This document shows, piece after piece, positions 18,859 to 27,772 of a stretch of 41,322 bases of DNA. Position 1 is the first letter of the stretch; every line of letters begins with the position of its first letter. The notes beneath the pieces were generated by a model. That model saw only the letters and a list, made by a program, of their open reading frames with translations. It ran no database searches and was not told the DNA's origin. The stretch covers positions 1-41,322 of the forward strand of contig CALMII010000008.1 in NCBI GenBank assembly GCA_937864115.1, read 5' to 3'. Source of the stretch: an uncultured Steroidobacter sp. (GTDB taxonomy: Bacteria > Pseudomonadota > Gammaproteobacteria > Steroidobacterales > Steroidobacteraceae). A program made the translations under genes and the position numbers.

Positions 18859-19632
18859 ATGAAGTCGTTTCGCCTCATTCAGTTCACGGACACCCATCTG
18901 ACGGGAGATGCGGCAGCGACCATTCGCGGCGTCGCCTGCCTGCCGGCGTTGCGTGCCGTCATGGCCGATGCGCAGCACCGTTGTCACCGTCCCGACGGCG
19001 TCCTGCTGACTGGCGATCTGGTGCAGGACGATCCCTCCGGTTACGCACTCATCCGCCAGGTGTTCGGCGCCTCGCCGGTGCCGGTGCTGTGCCTGGCCGG
19101 CAATCACGATCTGCCCGACCACATGCGCGCCGCGCTGCGCGGCGAGCCGTTCCATGTCGGCGGTGAAGTCGAATTCGGTCGCTGGCTGGTCGTGCTGCTC
19201 GACACCTGGGTCGAACACAGTGCGGGCGGTCGGCTCGGCGCCGCCCAGCTCGCGCGATTGCGCGAAACGCTGCAGGCCCATCGCAATCATCATGTGCTGC
19301 TGTGCCTGCATCACCATCCCATCCGCATGCGCAGCGAATGGCTCGATCAGGTCGGCCTCGAAGATGCGGACGAGTTCATGTCGATCGTGCGCACGCACGC
19401 CAACGTGCGCGGCGTGCTGTGGGGCCACGTGCATCAGTCGCTCGACAGCTTCGTTGCCGGCGTGCGCTTCATGGCGACACCGGCGACCTGTGCGCAATTC
19501 CTGCCGCGCAGCGATGACTTCGCGATCGACGATCGTCCGCCCGGCTATCGCGTGCTCGAACTGCTGCCCGACGGCACCATCGCCACCGAAGTGATCTGGC
19601 TGGAGCGCTACGCACAGCGCGTGGTGGCTTGA
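18859..19632 (+). CDS. cpdA: 3',5'-cyclic AMP phosphodiesterase (CpdA-type metallophosphoesterase)
   Basis: This is a calcineurin-like binuclear metal phosphoesterase. The CpdA subfamily hydrolyses cAMP and so tunes CRP activity. The protein has 257 residues; E. coli CpdA is 275. Seen: all metal-ligand blocks in order: FTDTHL (Asp11, His13), GDLVQDDPS (Asp53), GNHDLPD (Asn82, His83), LHHHPIRM, and GHVHQSLDSF. The subfamily-specific ATPATCAQFLPRSDDFAIDD and PPGYRVLELLPDGTIATEV closely match CpdA rather than other phosphodiesterases. It stands alone, divergent from tkt and 61 bp before the TraB/GumN gene. Activity on cAMP is inferred from the family. Confidence 0.9.
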   Translation: MKSFRLIQFTDTHLTGDAAATIRGVACLPALRAVMADAQHRCHRPDGVLLTGDLVQDDPSGYALIRQVFGASPVPVLCLAGNHDLPDHMRAALRGEPFHVGGEVEFGRWLVVLLDTWVEHSAGGRLGAAQLARLRETLQAHRNHHVLLCLHHHPIRMRSEWLDQVGLEDADEFMSIVRTHANVRGVLWGHVHQSLDSFVAGVRFMATPATCAQFLPRSDDFAIDDRPPGYRVLELLPDGTIATEVIWLERYAQRVVA

Positions 19633-19693
19633 TCGAACGCTGGGCCTGACTCGTCGCTGGCGGCCACGGACGGATCGGCAGATACTGGCCGCG

Positions 19694-20575
19694 ATGCCAA
19701 CGCTCAGCCGATTTCTCGCCAGCCTCCTCGTTCTTGCACTCGTTCAGACCGCATCGGCGGCGGACTCCGCACCCGCGCGTCATGCGCTGTGGTCGCTGCA
19801 GGGCAAGACCAACACCGTCTACCTGCTCGGCTCGGTCCACTTCCTCAAGCCTTCCGATGAACTGCCCGCGGCGCTCGACGCCGCGTATCGCGACGCCGAG
19901 CGCCTGGTGATGGAGATCGACATGGACGATCTCGATCCCCTCGTCGCGCAACAGACCACGATGGATCTCGGTCTGTTGCCGGACGGCAAGACCCTGGAGT
20001 CCGAACTGGGCAGCGAGGCCTATCAGCTGGTATCGAAACAGGCGCGCGTCATGGGCATCGATCCTGCGCTGCTGAATCGCTTCCGTCCGTGGCTCGCTGC
20101 CATGACGCTCGTACAGCTGCAGCTGATGAAGCAGGGGCTCGATCCGCAATCCGGCGTCGAGCAGCGCCTGACGGCACGCGCCGTCGCCGATCACAAGGAA
20201 ATCACCGGCCTCGAGACGCTGCAGCAACAGCTGGGCATGCTGGCCGGACTGTCGTCGGAGCAGCAGCGCGAATTCCTGCTCTACAGCGTCGAGAATGCGG
20301 AACACGCCGCGGAGGAAATCGACGAGCTGATCGATGCCTGGCGCAGGGGCGACACGACCGTCCTCGCGCGTCTGCTCGCGGAAGGATTCGACAAGTATCC
20401 CGACCTGTACCGCCCGCTGACCGTCGATCGCAATCGACAATGGCTCGGGCCGATCGAGGAGTTACTGAAGTCGCAGGACGACTACCTGGTAGTCGTGGGC
20501 GCACTGCACCTGGTCGGAAAAGACAGCGTCATCGACCTGCTCGAGAGCAAGGGTCACAAGGTGACGCAGCACTGA
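19694..20575 (+). CDS. TraB/GumN family exported protein
   Basis: The protein has 293 residues and belongs to the TraB/GumN/PrgY (Tiki-like) family, thought to be metal-dependent proteases or pheromone-control proteins; bacterial roles are largely undefined. Seen: a signal peptide (MPTLSRFLASLLVLALVQTASA, cleavage near residue 22), the family motif YLLGSVHFLKPSDELPAAL with its glycine-x-x-histidine metal motif near residue 47, an ERLVMEIDMDD block, GLETLQQQLGMLAGLS, and a C-terminal YLVVVGALHLVGKDSVIDLLESKG with the second conserved GxxH. Both GxxH motifs and the glutamate are intact, so it may be active. It ends 4 bp before the convergent crcB stop. Confidence 0.88.
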   Translation: MPTLSRFLASLLVLALVQTASAADSAPARHALWSLQGKTNTVYLLGSVHFLKPSDELPAALDAAYRDAERLVMEIDMDDLDPLVAQQTTMDLGLLPDGKTLESELGSEAYQLVSKQARVMGIDPALLNRFRPWLAAMTLVQLQLMKQGLDPQSGVEQRLTARAVADHKEITGLETLQQQLGMLAGLSSEQQREFLLYSVENAEHAAEEIDELIDAWRRGDTTVLARLLAEGFDKYPDLYRPLTVDRNRQWLGPIEELLKSQDDYLVVVGALHLVGKDSVIDLLESKGHKVTQH

Positions 20576-20579
20576 TCGT

Positions 20580-20969
20580 TCAGACCGCGGCCGGCCGCAG
20601 AGCCGTGCCCAGCAGGTAGCCGAGAAAAACGACGATCAGACAGACACCGACCGACAGCGCCACGTTGGCCGCCGCGGCCGCCAGCCGGCCTTCCCGCAGC
20701 AACAGCAGCGTCTGCAGGCTGAATGCCGAAAACGTGGTGAACCCGCCCATCACGCCGACCATCAGGAAATCGCGGGTGAGCTGCGCCGACTGCGACACCT
20801 TTCCCACGGTCAGCGCGGCGATCAGTCCGATCAGGAACGAGCCCACGACATTCACCAGCAACGTGCCCCAGGGAAAGGATGCACCCCAGCGGCTTGCGGC
20901 GAGGAGACCGCACCCGTGCCTCGCGACCCCGCCCAGCGCGCTGCCGATCGCGATGAGCAGCCAGTTCAT
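20580..20969 (-). CDS. crcB: Fluoride ion channel CrcB/FluC
   Basis: This is a small dual-topology dimeric channel that exports fluoride. The protein has 129 residues, the normal length. ATG 20969 is chosen because the hydrophobic first helix starts there (MNWLLIAIGSALGGVARHGCG) and it lies 4 nt after the rubredoxin stop; the longer frame to 21107 overlaps rubredoxin and is rejected. Seen: four hydrophobic segments, GGVARHG, GTLLVNVVGSFLIG with the pore Asn, and GVMGGFTTFSAFSLQT with the Phe-box and the Na+-site turn. No fluoride (crcB) riboswitch could be recognised upstream of the rubredoxin-crcB unit. Confidence 0.93.
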   Translation of the reverse strand: MNWLLIAIGSALGGVARHGCGLLAASRWGASFPWGTLLVNVVGSFLIGLIAALTVGKVSQSAQLTRDFLMVGVMGGFTTFSAFSLQTLLLLREGRLAAAAANVALSVGVCLIVVFLGYLLGTALRPAAV

Positions 20970-20973
20970 GGCT

Positions 20974-21138
20974 TCAGACTTCCACCATCTCGAAATCTTC
21001 CTTGCCCGCACCGCAATCCGGGCAGCGCCAGGACAGCGGCACATCGTCCCAGCGCGTCCCCGGGGCGATGCCGGAGATGGGGTCCCCCTTCTCCTCCTCG
21101 TAGACATAGCCGCAGATCACGCACATGTAAGCTTTCAT
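20974..21138 (-). CDS. Rubredoxin
   Basis: This is a small Fe(Cys)4 electron-transfer protein. It has 54 residues and reads [20 protein letters not shown] to [17 protein letters not shown]. Seen: both metal knuckles, CVICGYVY (Cys6, Cys9) and [12 protein letters not shown] (Cys39, Cys42), plus the conserved Tyr/Trp and [12 protein letters not shown] between them, so it is complete and probably functional. It is followed after 4 nt by crcB, whose ribosome site (GGTGGAAG) lies in the rubredoxin 3' end, so the two form an operon. A TATAAT on the minus strand at 21179-21174 is well placed as its -10. Its electron partner is not encoded nearby. Confidence 0.95.
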   Translation of the reverse strand: MKAYMCVICGYVYEEEKGDPISGIAPGTRWDDVPLSWRCPDCGAGKEDFEMVEV

Positions 21139-21173
21139 CAACGATCACGCCGGGCAAGTGTTGGAAGGCGGCG

Positions 21174-21179
21174 ATTATA
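21174..21179 (-). promoter_or_regulatory. Consensus -10 for rubredoxin-crcB
   Basis: TATAAT on the minus strand lies 35 bp before the rubredoxin ATG. No good -35 is visible at 16-18 bp, so it may need an activator. Confidence 0.45.
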
Positions 21180-21228
21180 GGGAAGTGTCGCCGCGGCCGG
21201 GTCGGAAAACCTCGGTTTCGTGCGCTGG

Positions 21229-21257
21229 TTTTCATGGCGCCGCGACCCACTTACTAT
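21229..21257 (+). promoter_or_regulatory. Possible sigma-70 promoter of hemL
   Basis: TTTTCA (21229-21234) and TACTAT (21252-21257) are 17 nt apart, each 4 of 6 to consensus. They end 29 bp before the hemL TTG start. Confidence 0.45.
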
Positions 21258-21286
21258 CGCGGCCCTGTTTCGGCGGAGCGCAAGCC

Positions 21287-22567
21287 TTGTCCCTGTTTAC
21301 CGATGCCTCGCAATACATCCCCGGCGGCGTGAACTCGCCGGTCCGCGCCTTCCGCTCGGTCGGCGGCGAACCCGTGTTCATCGAGCGGGCCAGCGGCGCG
21401 CACGTATTCTCCTCGGACGGCCGGCAGTACCTCGACTACGTCGGCTCCTGGGGCCCGATGATCCTCGGCCATGCGCATCCGGACGTCATCCGCACCGTGC
21501 AGGAACGCGCCGCGCTCGGCCTGTCCTTCGGCGCCCCCACCCGGATCGAAACGCAGCTCGCACGCAAGGTCTGCGAACTCATGCCGTCGATCGAACGGGT
21601 GCGCATGGTGAGTTCCGGCACCGAGGCGACCATGAGCGCCATCCGCCTCGCCCGCGGCTTCACCGGCCGCAGCAAGATCGTGAAGTTCGAGGGCTGCTAT
21701 CACGGACATTCCGATTCGCTGCTCGTGAAGGCAGGTTCCGGCGCCCTGACCCTGGGCGTGCCGACCTCGCCCGGCGTGCCGCCCGAACTCGCCGCCCACA
21801 CGATCACGCTCGCGTACAACGACATCGCGCAGGTGCAGCAGACCTTCGCGGATATGGGCAACGAGATCGCCTGCATCATCGTCGAACCGATCGCCGGCAA
21901 CATGAACTGCGTGCTGCCCGTGCCCGGCTTTCTCGAAGCGCTGCGCGCGGTCTGCGACAAGTCCGGCAGCGTGCTGATCTTCGATGAAGTCATGACGGGT
22001 TTTCGCGTCGCCCTCGGCGGCGCGCAGGCGCTGTACGGCATCAAGCCGGACCTCACCACGCTCGGCAAGATCATCGGCGGCGGCATGCCCGTCGGCGCCT
22101 TCGGCGGCCGCCGCGACATCATGGAGCAGATCGCCCCGCTCGGCCCCGTGTATCAGGCGGGCACGCTGTCGGGAAATCCCGTGGCAATGGCGGCAGGACT
22201 GGCCACGCTCGAAGCGATCAGCGCGCCGGGCTTTCATGCCGCACTGACCGAGCGCACGAATCAACTCATCGAAGGACTGAACCTTGCCGCGCGCGCCGCG
22301 AACGTGCCGTTCAGCACGAATCATGTCTGCGGCATGTTCGGGCTGTTCTTCACGGACAAGTCGCCGGTGCGCTACTTCCGTGAAGTGATGGCGTGCGATG
22401 TCGAGCGGTTCAAGCGGTTCTTCCACCTGATGCTGGAGGAGGGCGTGTATCTGGCGCCGTCGGCGTTCGAGGCAGGGTTTGTGTCGGCGGCGCATTCGGC
22501 GGCGGAGGTCGAGAAGACGATCGCTGCGGCAAAGCGCGCGCTGCAATCTCTGGCTGGAAATCGCTGA
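21287..22567 (+). CDS. hemL: Glutamate-1-semialdehyde 2,1-aminomutase
   Basis: This PLP enzyme converts glutamate-1-semialdehyde to 5-aminolevulinate in the C5 haem pathway. The protein has 426 residues, the usual length. The start is taken as TTG 21287 ([20 protein letters not shown]): GGAG at 21275-21278 lies 8 nt upstream, there is no in-frame ATG before the conserved block, and the longer frame from 21158 would read across the promoter region. Seen: [63 protein letters not shown], and the PLP lysine in [18 protein letters not shown]. It is monocistronic, with the islet gene GT4 starting 51 bp later. Confidence 0.96.
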   Translation: MSLFTDASQYIPGGVNSPVRAFRSVGGEPVFIERASGAHVFSSDGRQYLDYVGSWGPMILGHAHPDVIRTVQERAALGLSFGAPTRIETQLARKVCELMPSIERVRMVSSGTEATMSAIRLARGFTGRSKIVKFEGCYHGHSDSLLVKAGSGALTLGVPTSPGVPPELAAHTITLAYNDIAQVQQTFADMGNEIACIIVEPIAGNMNCVLPVPGFLEALRAVCDKSGSVLIFDEVMTGFRVALGGAQALYGIKPDLTTLGKIIGGGMPVGAFGGRRDIMEQIAPLGPVYQAGTLSGNPVAMAAGLATLEAISAPGFHAALTERTNQLIEGLNLAARAANVPFSTNHVCGMFGLFFTDKSPVRYFREVMACDVERFKRFFHLMLEEGVYLAPSAFEAGFVSAAHSAAEVEKTIAAAKRALQSLAGNR

Positions 22568-22618
22568 TCAGCGGCCGCTGTTTCGCCCAAGCTGCCGATC
22601 AGCCGACACCGCGCCCTG

Positions 22619-23791
22619 ATGCGTATCGCCTTTGTGTCACTGATGGCTGGCTCTCCGTGGGCAGCGTCCGAAGCGCTCTGGGCTGAGACCGCACATCGCG
22701 CACTTGCCGCCGGCCACCGGGTTTTCGTCAGCACCTACTTCTGGCCGCAGCAACCGCAAGCCCTGGCAGAGCTGGCAAGGGACGGCGCGCTGCTCGATAG
22801 CCGACCATCCACCCGATGGGTCCGGCGCTCAGCGATCGCAAGCAGACTGGCGCGAACTTTCACCGCGCTCGAAACCTTCAAGCCGGATGTCATCTGCCTC
22901 AGTCAGGGCGGCACGTATGACGTTGCTCGCAGCGGTAGCACCGCCGTGCTGAGGAGAACGCTGAAGCACCTCAGTGCCCCTTACGTCGTACTGTGCCATT
23001 GTGAACAACCAGCACCTCCAGCGCGCATTGTGTCCCATGCGCGCGCGGTCTTCGAACAGGCGGCGATTGTTGGATTCGTTGGAAAAAGAGCGCTGGACAT
23101 CGCCGAGTTGCATCTCGGCATCTCACTCCCTAAAGCCCGCATCTTTCACAATCCAGTCAACCTTGATCGCATCACCCGTCTGCCCTGGCCCCAACAGTCG
23201 TCGCCGCTGCGCCTGGCCTTCGTCGGACGCCTCGAACCGGTGAAGAATCTGCAGGCGCTGCTGATCGCGCTGACACAGGATCGATGGGTGCAACGCGATT
23301 GGACGCTCACGGTCTTCGGTTCCGGATCGTTGCGTAGCGAACTGGAGAGCTTCGCAGCCAACAGCAGCCTGGCCTCGCGCTGCACTTTTGCCGGTTACGC
23401 GACAGACATCAGTTCAGTCTGGGCAAACCACCATGCGCTGATCCTGCCTTCCCGATTCGAAGGGGTTCCTCTGGCATTGATCGAGGCATTGCTCTGCGGA
23501 CGACCCGCCATAGCAACGAACACGGGCGGAATCGCCGAATGGATTCAGAGCGGCGAAACCGGATTTCTGATTCGCGACGCCGGCGGCCCTGCAATTGCGG
23601 ATGCGCTGGAACGCCTCTGGGAAAGGCGCGGAGACCTTGAAACCATGGGAGCCCTGGCACATTCACGAACACTCGAGAAAAGAGACCCCGATCCGGTGGG
23701 CACGTTGCTGGACTGGTTGACGACGAACGGAAATCGAACGAACGCAGTCACGGAACCGCTTGATCGTCGCGATAGGCGTGTGGACTCGTGA
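22619..23791 (+). CDS. Glycosyltransferase family 4
   Basis: This is a GT-B fold retaining glycosyltransferase, probably using a nucleotide-sugar to build a surface glycan. The protein has 390 residues. Seen: an N-terminal acceptor domain (MRIAFVSLMAGSPWAASEALW), LRLAFVGRLEPVKNLQALL opening the donor domain near residue 198, VFGSGSLRSELE, and the GT4 signature LPSRFEGVPLALIEALLCGRPAIATNTGGIAEWI, with the EX7E-like glutamates, near residue 280. No membrane segment. It is convergent with the GT2 gene and overlaps it by 44 bp. Base composition looks less GC-rich than in the flanking housekeeping genes. Donor and acceptor are not deducible. Confidence 0.9.
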   Translation: MRIAFVSLMAGSPWAASEALWAETAHRALAAGHRVFVSTYFWPQQPQALAELARDGALLDSRPSTRWVRRSAIASRLARTFTALETFKPDVICLSQGGTYDVARSGSTAVLRRTLKHLSAPYVVLCHCEQPAPPARIVSHARAVFEQAAIVGFVGKRALDIAELHLGISLPKARIFHNPVNLDRITRLPWPQQSSPLRLAFVGRLEPVKNLQALLIALTQDRWVQRDWTLTVFGSGSLRSELESFAANSSLASRCTFAGYATDISSVWANHHALILPSRFEGVPLALIEALLCGRPAIATNTGGIAEWIQSGETGFLIRDAGGPAIADALERLWERRGDLETMGALAHSRTLEKRDPDPVGTLLDWLTTNGNRTNAVTEPLDRRDRRVDS

Positions 23792-24704
23792 GGCGCTTCA
23801 GCTTCAGCCCGGCACAGAATCGCAAGGCAGGCCATAACCGGGCTTTTGATTTTCGAATCGCATGGATGCGTCGCCAGTGGCGGTACATGAATACAGCCAG
23901 CGCAAACGAAAACCACTGATCTTCCCGCGCCCGCCACAGATCACGCATCCGGACGAGGAAAGAATTCCTCCCCTCTTCCAGGCTCACCAACTCATCCAGA
24001 CGAAGCCTGAAATCGAATAGCCGAGCCTCACGCCGCCCGCGTCGCCGTTTCGCCGGCTGCTCACGCAACACGTTGGTCACGTTGGTATCGTGAAGTCTGT
24101 ACTTCACCAGCATGCGATCGAGGTACACGACACCGCCTCGAGTTGCCGCAATGGCCGCGAGCCACCAGTCGTAGTAGAAGCAGTCGGGGACAGGAAAGGC
24201 GCGGGCCAGCAGTTCGCGCCGGAACAGCATGGCATGGCCGGCAACGCAATTCGCTGCGACGAACACCACGACATCGTTGGTGCTGACCATATTGCAGCGA
24301 CTCGACATTGGCCGATTCTGCGAACATCCGTGTTCATCGATGATGTCCGAGTCGCAATAGACCATCGCACGATTGCCGATGACCTGCTGCAGCAGTTCCA
24401 GCTTCTCCGCATGCCAGATATCGTCCTGATCGCACGGTGCAATCAGATCGCCGCGACAAAGCGACATTGCAACTTCGAAGTTCTTTCGGAAACCGAGATT
24501 CGAAGAATTGCGGTGTACGCTGATCCGGCGATCACGCGACTCGTACTCGCGCAGAATCCCTAGCGTCCCGTCGGACGAACAGTCATCGACACAGACGATC
24601 TCGAGGTTGGCGTAGGTCTGTCCAAGCAATGAATCCATCTGCTCGCGTAGAAATCGCTCACCGTTATAGGTACAGAGCGCGATGGATATCAGCGGCCCGG
24701 CCAT
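23748..24704 (-). CDS. Glycosyltransferase family 2 (rhamnosyltransferase-like)
   Basis: This is a GT-A fold inverting glycosyltransferase. The protein has 318 residues. Seen: ISIALCTYNGERFLREQMDSLLGQ at the N-terminus, VDDCSSDGT near residue 40, CDQDDIWHAEKL near residue 92 (the DQDD variant of the metal-binding DXD, common in rhamnosyl- and related transferases), and a basic C-terminal third with aromatic stretches that may touch the membrane. It follows the Wzi-like gene by 17 bp and is likely translated from the same transcript. It overlaps the 3' end of the convergent GT4 gene. Confidence 0.9.
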   Translation of the reverse strand: MAGPLISIALCTYNGERFLREQMDSLLGQTYANLEIVCVDDCSSDGTLGILREYESRDRRISVHRNSSNLGFRKNFEVAMSLCRGDLIAPCDQDDIWHAEKLELLQQVIGNRAMVYCDSDIIDEHGCSQNRPMSSRCNMVSTNDVVVFVAANCVAGHAMLFRRELLARAFPVPDCFYYDWWLAAIAATRGGVVYLDRMLVKYRLHDTNVTNVLREQPAKRRRGRREARLFDFRLRLDELVSLEEGRNSFLVRMRDLWRAREDQWFSFALAVFMYRHWRRIHAIRKSKARLWPALRFCAGLKLKRLTSPHAYRDDQAVP

Positions 24705-24721
24705 GACGAACGCGGCACTCG

Positions 24722-26722
24722 CTAGAAACGCCGACTCACGTTGAGGCCAATGATGTCGACGTCAAAGAACATGCGGGTGCGATCAGGAGAGATAGGCGGC
24801 TCGTTGGGCAGCAAGGTCTTGTCGCGCCCCATCTTGTAGAACTGGCGCAGATCCACGCCGACGTCCCACTTGGGAAAAACATCCCGATACTGGATGCCTG
24901 CACCCCAGTAGTAACCATACGCTGGCAGTTCGATGTCATAACGCCCCACGCCGAAGAATGCGCCAAGCGCCAGTTTTCGCCCCCAGCGAAATCGATAGTC
25001 CAGCGCGCGGAAGGACATCAGCTGGTAACCATCGACGCGATCGAGCTCGACTCTCGCCCCCAGATCGCTCCGTTGCGACACCGGGCGACGGATACCGATG
25101 CCGATGTGCGGCGTCGATTCCCAATCCTCTTTGAAGTTCGGAATCGTCGAATCGAGAATCTTCTCTACTTGAGCGCCGCCTGCTCCAACGTCGACGAAGA
25201 GTTCGACGCCCGGATCGGTCGTCCCCCGATCCTCGTCGTAGGGGGCAATCGGGCCTCCGCGAAAATCAACGAAATCCACCGAGGCCGCAAGACGTGCGAA
25301 CGAATCCCCGAAAACATCCTGCCCGGCATGCAGCTCCGCAGTGACCGGCTTGCCGAACAGCGACGTCGCAAGGCTGACGCTGAACATGTGCATCTGTTCA
25401 TAGGACACGTCAGGTCGCGGTGCGCGACGCCAGTCAGCATCGTTCTTGAGCGTACGGTAGGTCGCCTGCCAGTACTGATTGGATCCGCGGCGCCACCCCA
25501 GACGAACCATCTGGCTCCAGCCGCCGATGGCATCGCCAAACTGGCGTTCATCCCCCATCCAGTGGCCGATCACCAGGTCCTTGTTGGTCAATCCTTCGGG
25601 GTAGAGGTAGTGGACATACCAGTCGTTCTGCCAATCCGACAATTCATACGTCAGGTCGAAGTTTTTCCAGAGGACTGGAAAGTCCAGACCCAGCGAGAAG
25701 TTCGTCGCGCCGAGAAGTTTGTTGCCCGCATAGGCATTGTCCTCGCCAGCGTATTCCGCATACACAGCGAGCGGAATTCGTCCCGGGAATAGGATGCTGC
25801 TCGTGAGCGATGCCACCCGATTGCTCGCTTCCAGTCCCGCACCCAGCGCGTTTTGATTCTCGATCAGGGCATCCCAGAAATCGCTCCACTCGTTGCCGCT
25901 GCTGCGCGCGCCGCCGCCATATTGGGACTCGCGATTGAAAGCCACGGCGTAGCCTGTCACCGGTTCGATTGCCAGATGAAGACCCGCGAGGCGCGGACTC
26001 CCTGAAGTCGTCGTTTCTCCGTACAGGATGCCGTCCTGGCGCGACATCTTCGCCGCGAAGATTTCGTAGCTGATACCGAGAGGTGTCAGCGGCCTGTAGT
26101 TGGAGATCGTGACCGAAGGCATCGTCGGCGCTTCACTGCTGATCAGGGAACTGCTGTCGGTGAGCGGCGACCACCAGTGATCGCGATAGCCGATGTCGAG
26201 TTGCGCGAAGTCGAAGCCTGCGCTCACGAAGGAGCCCGTGGGGGTCGCCTCGCCGTCATAAGCGATGCCTCCGGCGTTGACGATCAAGTAGTCACCCAGT
26301 TGCACGTAACCGCTGGCGCTGACTTGCCACGCAGAGTCGATCGGCAGGCCGTGACGATTGGGAATGGGGACCTGGGAATCTCCATCGGTCAATGCCACCT
26401 CGGGCTTTGCGCTCGTAACCGCCCATTTGCGCATGTAGCCGCGCAGATAATTCTGGACTTCCGTGCAGAGCGCCCGATCTTTCTGGCAGGCCATGGGAAG
26501 TGCGTCGAGCACGGTTCCTGCCGCAATCGGTCGGGTCATGACGGGCTTGCCCGCAAGTATCAGGACGCGTTCGATCTTTCTTTCAATGTCCGCAGACAGA
26601 TTGAGCGGCAAGTAGGGACTCGCGCCTCTCGCCCAACCTGCCGATGAGGCAATGCAGATCAGGAAACATGCCGCAGCGGCGCGCGACCATATCGGGAGAG
26701 ATCGTCCATGCGGATCGTTCAT
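24722..26722 (-). CDS. Wzi-like capsule-assembly outer-membrane protein
   Basis: Wzi proteins are outer-membrane beta-barrels that hold capsular polysaccharide at the surface. The protein has 666 residues; E. coli Wzi is about 480, so this form is longer. Seen: a signal peptide (hydrophobic AAACFLICIASSAGWA, cleavage near residue 33), a periplasmic helical part (RKIERVLILAGKPV), the family motif DIGYRDHWWSPL near residue 175, then many alternating amphipathic strands (YEIFAAKMSRQDGILYGETT, GLHLAIEPV, VRLGWRRGSNQYWQATYR) and a final aromatic-ended strand IIGLNVSRRF fitting BamA insertion. It is flanked by GT2 and GT7 genes on the same strand, suggesting one surface-polysaccharide operon. Confidence 0.85.
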   Translation of the reverse strand: MNDPHGRSLPIWSRAAAACFLICIASSAGWARGASPYLPLNLSADIERKIERVLILAGKPVMTRPIAAGTVLDALPMACQKDRALCTEVQNYLRGYMRKWAVTSAKPEVALTDGDSQVPIPNRHGLPIDSAWQVSASGYVQLGDYLIVNAGGIAYDGEATPTGSFVSAGFDFAQLDIGYRDHWWSPLTDSSSLISSEAPTMPSVTISNYRPLTPLGISYEIFAAKMSRQDGILYGETTTSGSPRLAGLHLAIEPVTGYAVAFNRESQYGGGARSSGNEWSDFWDALIENQNALGAGLEASNRVASLTSSILFPGRIPLAVYAEYAGEDNAYAGNKLLGATNFSLGLDFPVLWKNFDLTYELSDWQNDWYVHYLYPEGLTNKDLVIGHWMGDERQFGDAIGGWSQMVRLGWRRGSNQYWQATYRTLKNDADWRRAPRPDVSYEQMHMFSVSLATSLFGKPVTAELHAGQDVFGDSFARLAASVDFVDFRGGPIAPYDEDRGTTDPGVELFVDVGAGGAQVEKILDSTIPNFKEDWESTPHIGIGIRRPVSQRSDLGARVELDRVDGYQLMSFRALDYRFRWGRKLALGAFFGVGRYDIELPAYGYYWGAGIQYRDVFPKWDVGVDLRQFYKMGRDKTLLPNEPPISPDRTRMFFDVDIIGLNVSRRF

Positions 26723-26796
26723 CGAGATTCCAGAAGTTTCGTGCTTATTGTCCGATTATGCCGGCTGACGGCACACGATGTCTCCGGGCCGCCGGA

Positions 26797-27708
26797 TCAA
26801 TACGGACTGGACCGCCACCTGACGGTCACTTTTTCATGGCTGGATTCTTCGACGATTCCGACGACTTCGTACTCGAGTGTATTCAGCCCATCGTGAGCGG
26901 GGCTTTCGAGCCCTCGCAAGAGGCGTGTGCGCCGACGCCGGTTGCGACCGATCTGCCGGCGCACAGCTGCGCGATCCGGACGTACCTGCTGGGCGGCAGG
27001 GTTGGGCAAATCCTGATATTCGCCCTTTAGATCGGCGTAACAAAAAAAACCCGCCATCAACAAGCGGAAAAAGAAATCATCGTCTTCCTTGCCCCATCCC
27101 CAGTATTCGTTGGAATAGCCATTCGCCGCGAACACCTGCTCCTTGCGGATGGAGACAGCACCGGAAAAATAATGGTCTGCGCGATTCGATTCTCCCTCCT
27201 CGCCTGCAATCCGGCTTACCAGGCGCAGCGGTTGCGAGGGACATAGGTAATTCGTCGTCACGGGCACTGCGTCGACGTCATGCAGGCAGTAGTAGTCCGT
27301 CCTCTCGCGGGCGAAATGAATTCCGGCGTTGATCAGCTTTCCTCGATTGAACAAACCTTCGTTCTGCTGCTCCATGACCAGAATGCGATAGTTCAACCGC
27401 TGTTCCTGCAACGTCGCCTGCAGCACCGGCAGAAGCCGTTCGAGGTGCGCCCGCCGCTCGCGAAATGGAATGACGATCGTCAGCCGTTGGTCATGCGAAA
27501 ATGTCAGCGGGATGGCTTTTCGATGAGCGATCAGCCCACGCGCTACCGGCGCAATGAGCTTCCAGTTGGCAATGCTCACCGGCGCATATCGACCGTCGAT
27601 CAATACGTGCCGCTCGGGATCGGCACCCAGGCGTCGACTCGGCCACCATCGCCTGAGCCACCACCTGCGCGCGAGCCTTGCCGGATCAAATGGATACTCG
27701 ATCGCCAA
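26797..27708 (-). CDS. Galactosyltransferase-like protein, GT7 / beta-1,4-GalT related
   Basis: The protein has 303 residues if it starts at TTG 27708 (MAIEYPFDP); no in-frame ATG or GTG exists between the end of the upstream gene and this point, and a GGGA lies 9 nt before. The longer frame to 27921 runs under the neighbouring gene and is rejected. Seen: LTIVIPFRERRAHLERLL (residues 76-93), ILVMEQQNEGLFNRGKLINAGI (109-130), the DXD motif LHDVDAVP (142-149), HYFSGAVSIRKEQVFAANGY (179-198) and EYWGWGKEDDDFFFRLL (201-217). These match, in order, the blocks of animal beta-1,4-galactosyltransferases (FNRAKL, DVD, FGGV, WGWGGEDDD). There is no TM anchor, so it is probably cytosolic and works on lipid-linked glycan. 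The C-terminus is arginine-rich. Confidence 0.85.
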   Translation of the reverse strand: MAIEYPFDPARLARRWWLRRWWPSRRLGADPERHVLIDGRYAPVSIANWKLIAPVARGLIAHRKAIPLTFSHDQRLTIVIPFRERRAHLERLLPVLQATLQEQRLNYRILVMEQQNEGLFNRGKLINAGIHFARERTDYYCLHDVDAVPVTTNYLCPSQPLRLVSRIAGEEGESNRADHYFSGAVSIRKEQVFAANGYSNEYWGWGKEDDDFFFRLLMAGFFCYADLKGEYQDLPNPAAQQVRPDRAAVRRQIGRNRRRRTRLLRGLESPAHDGLNTLEYEVVGIVEESSHEKVTVRWRSSPY

Positions 27709-27772
27709 TGAAATTGTCCCGCATCCGCTGTTGCGGCGGAGTCTAGCGGTCTGGCGAACAGACCATCCACTT

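Noticed and set aside
20970..21286. Fluoride (crcB) riboswitch before rubredoxin-crcB or hemL
   Set aside because: I could not find the conserved core or pseudoknot; only a -10 box and ordinary spacer sequence.
21158..21286. Upstream extension of hemL
   Set aside because: No family similarity before SLFTDASQY, and the extension covers the promoter region; TTG 21287 has a good ribosome site.
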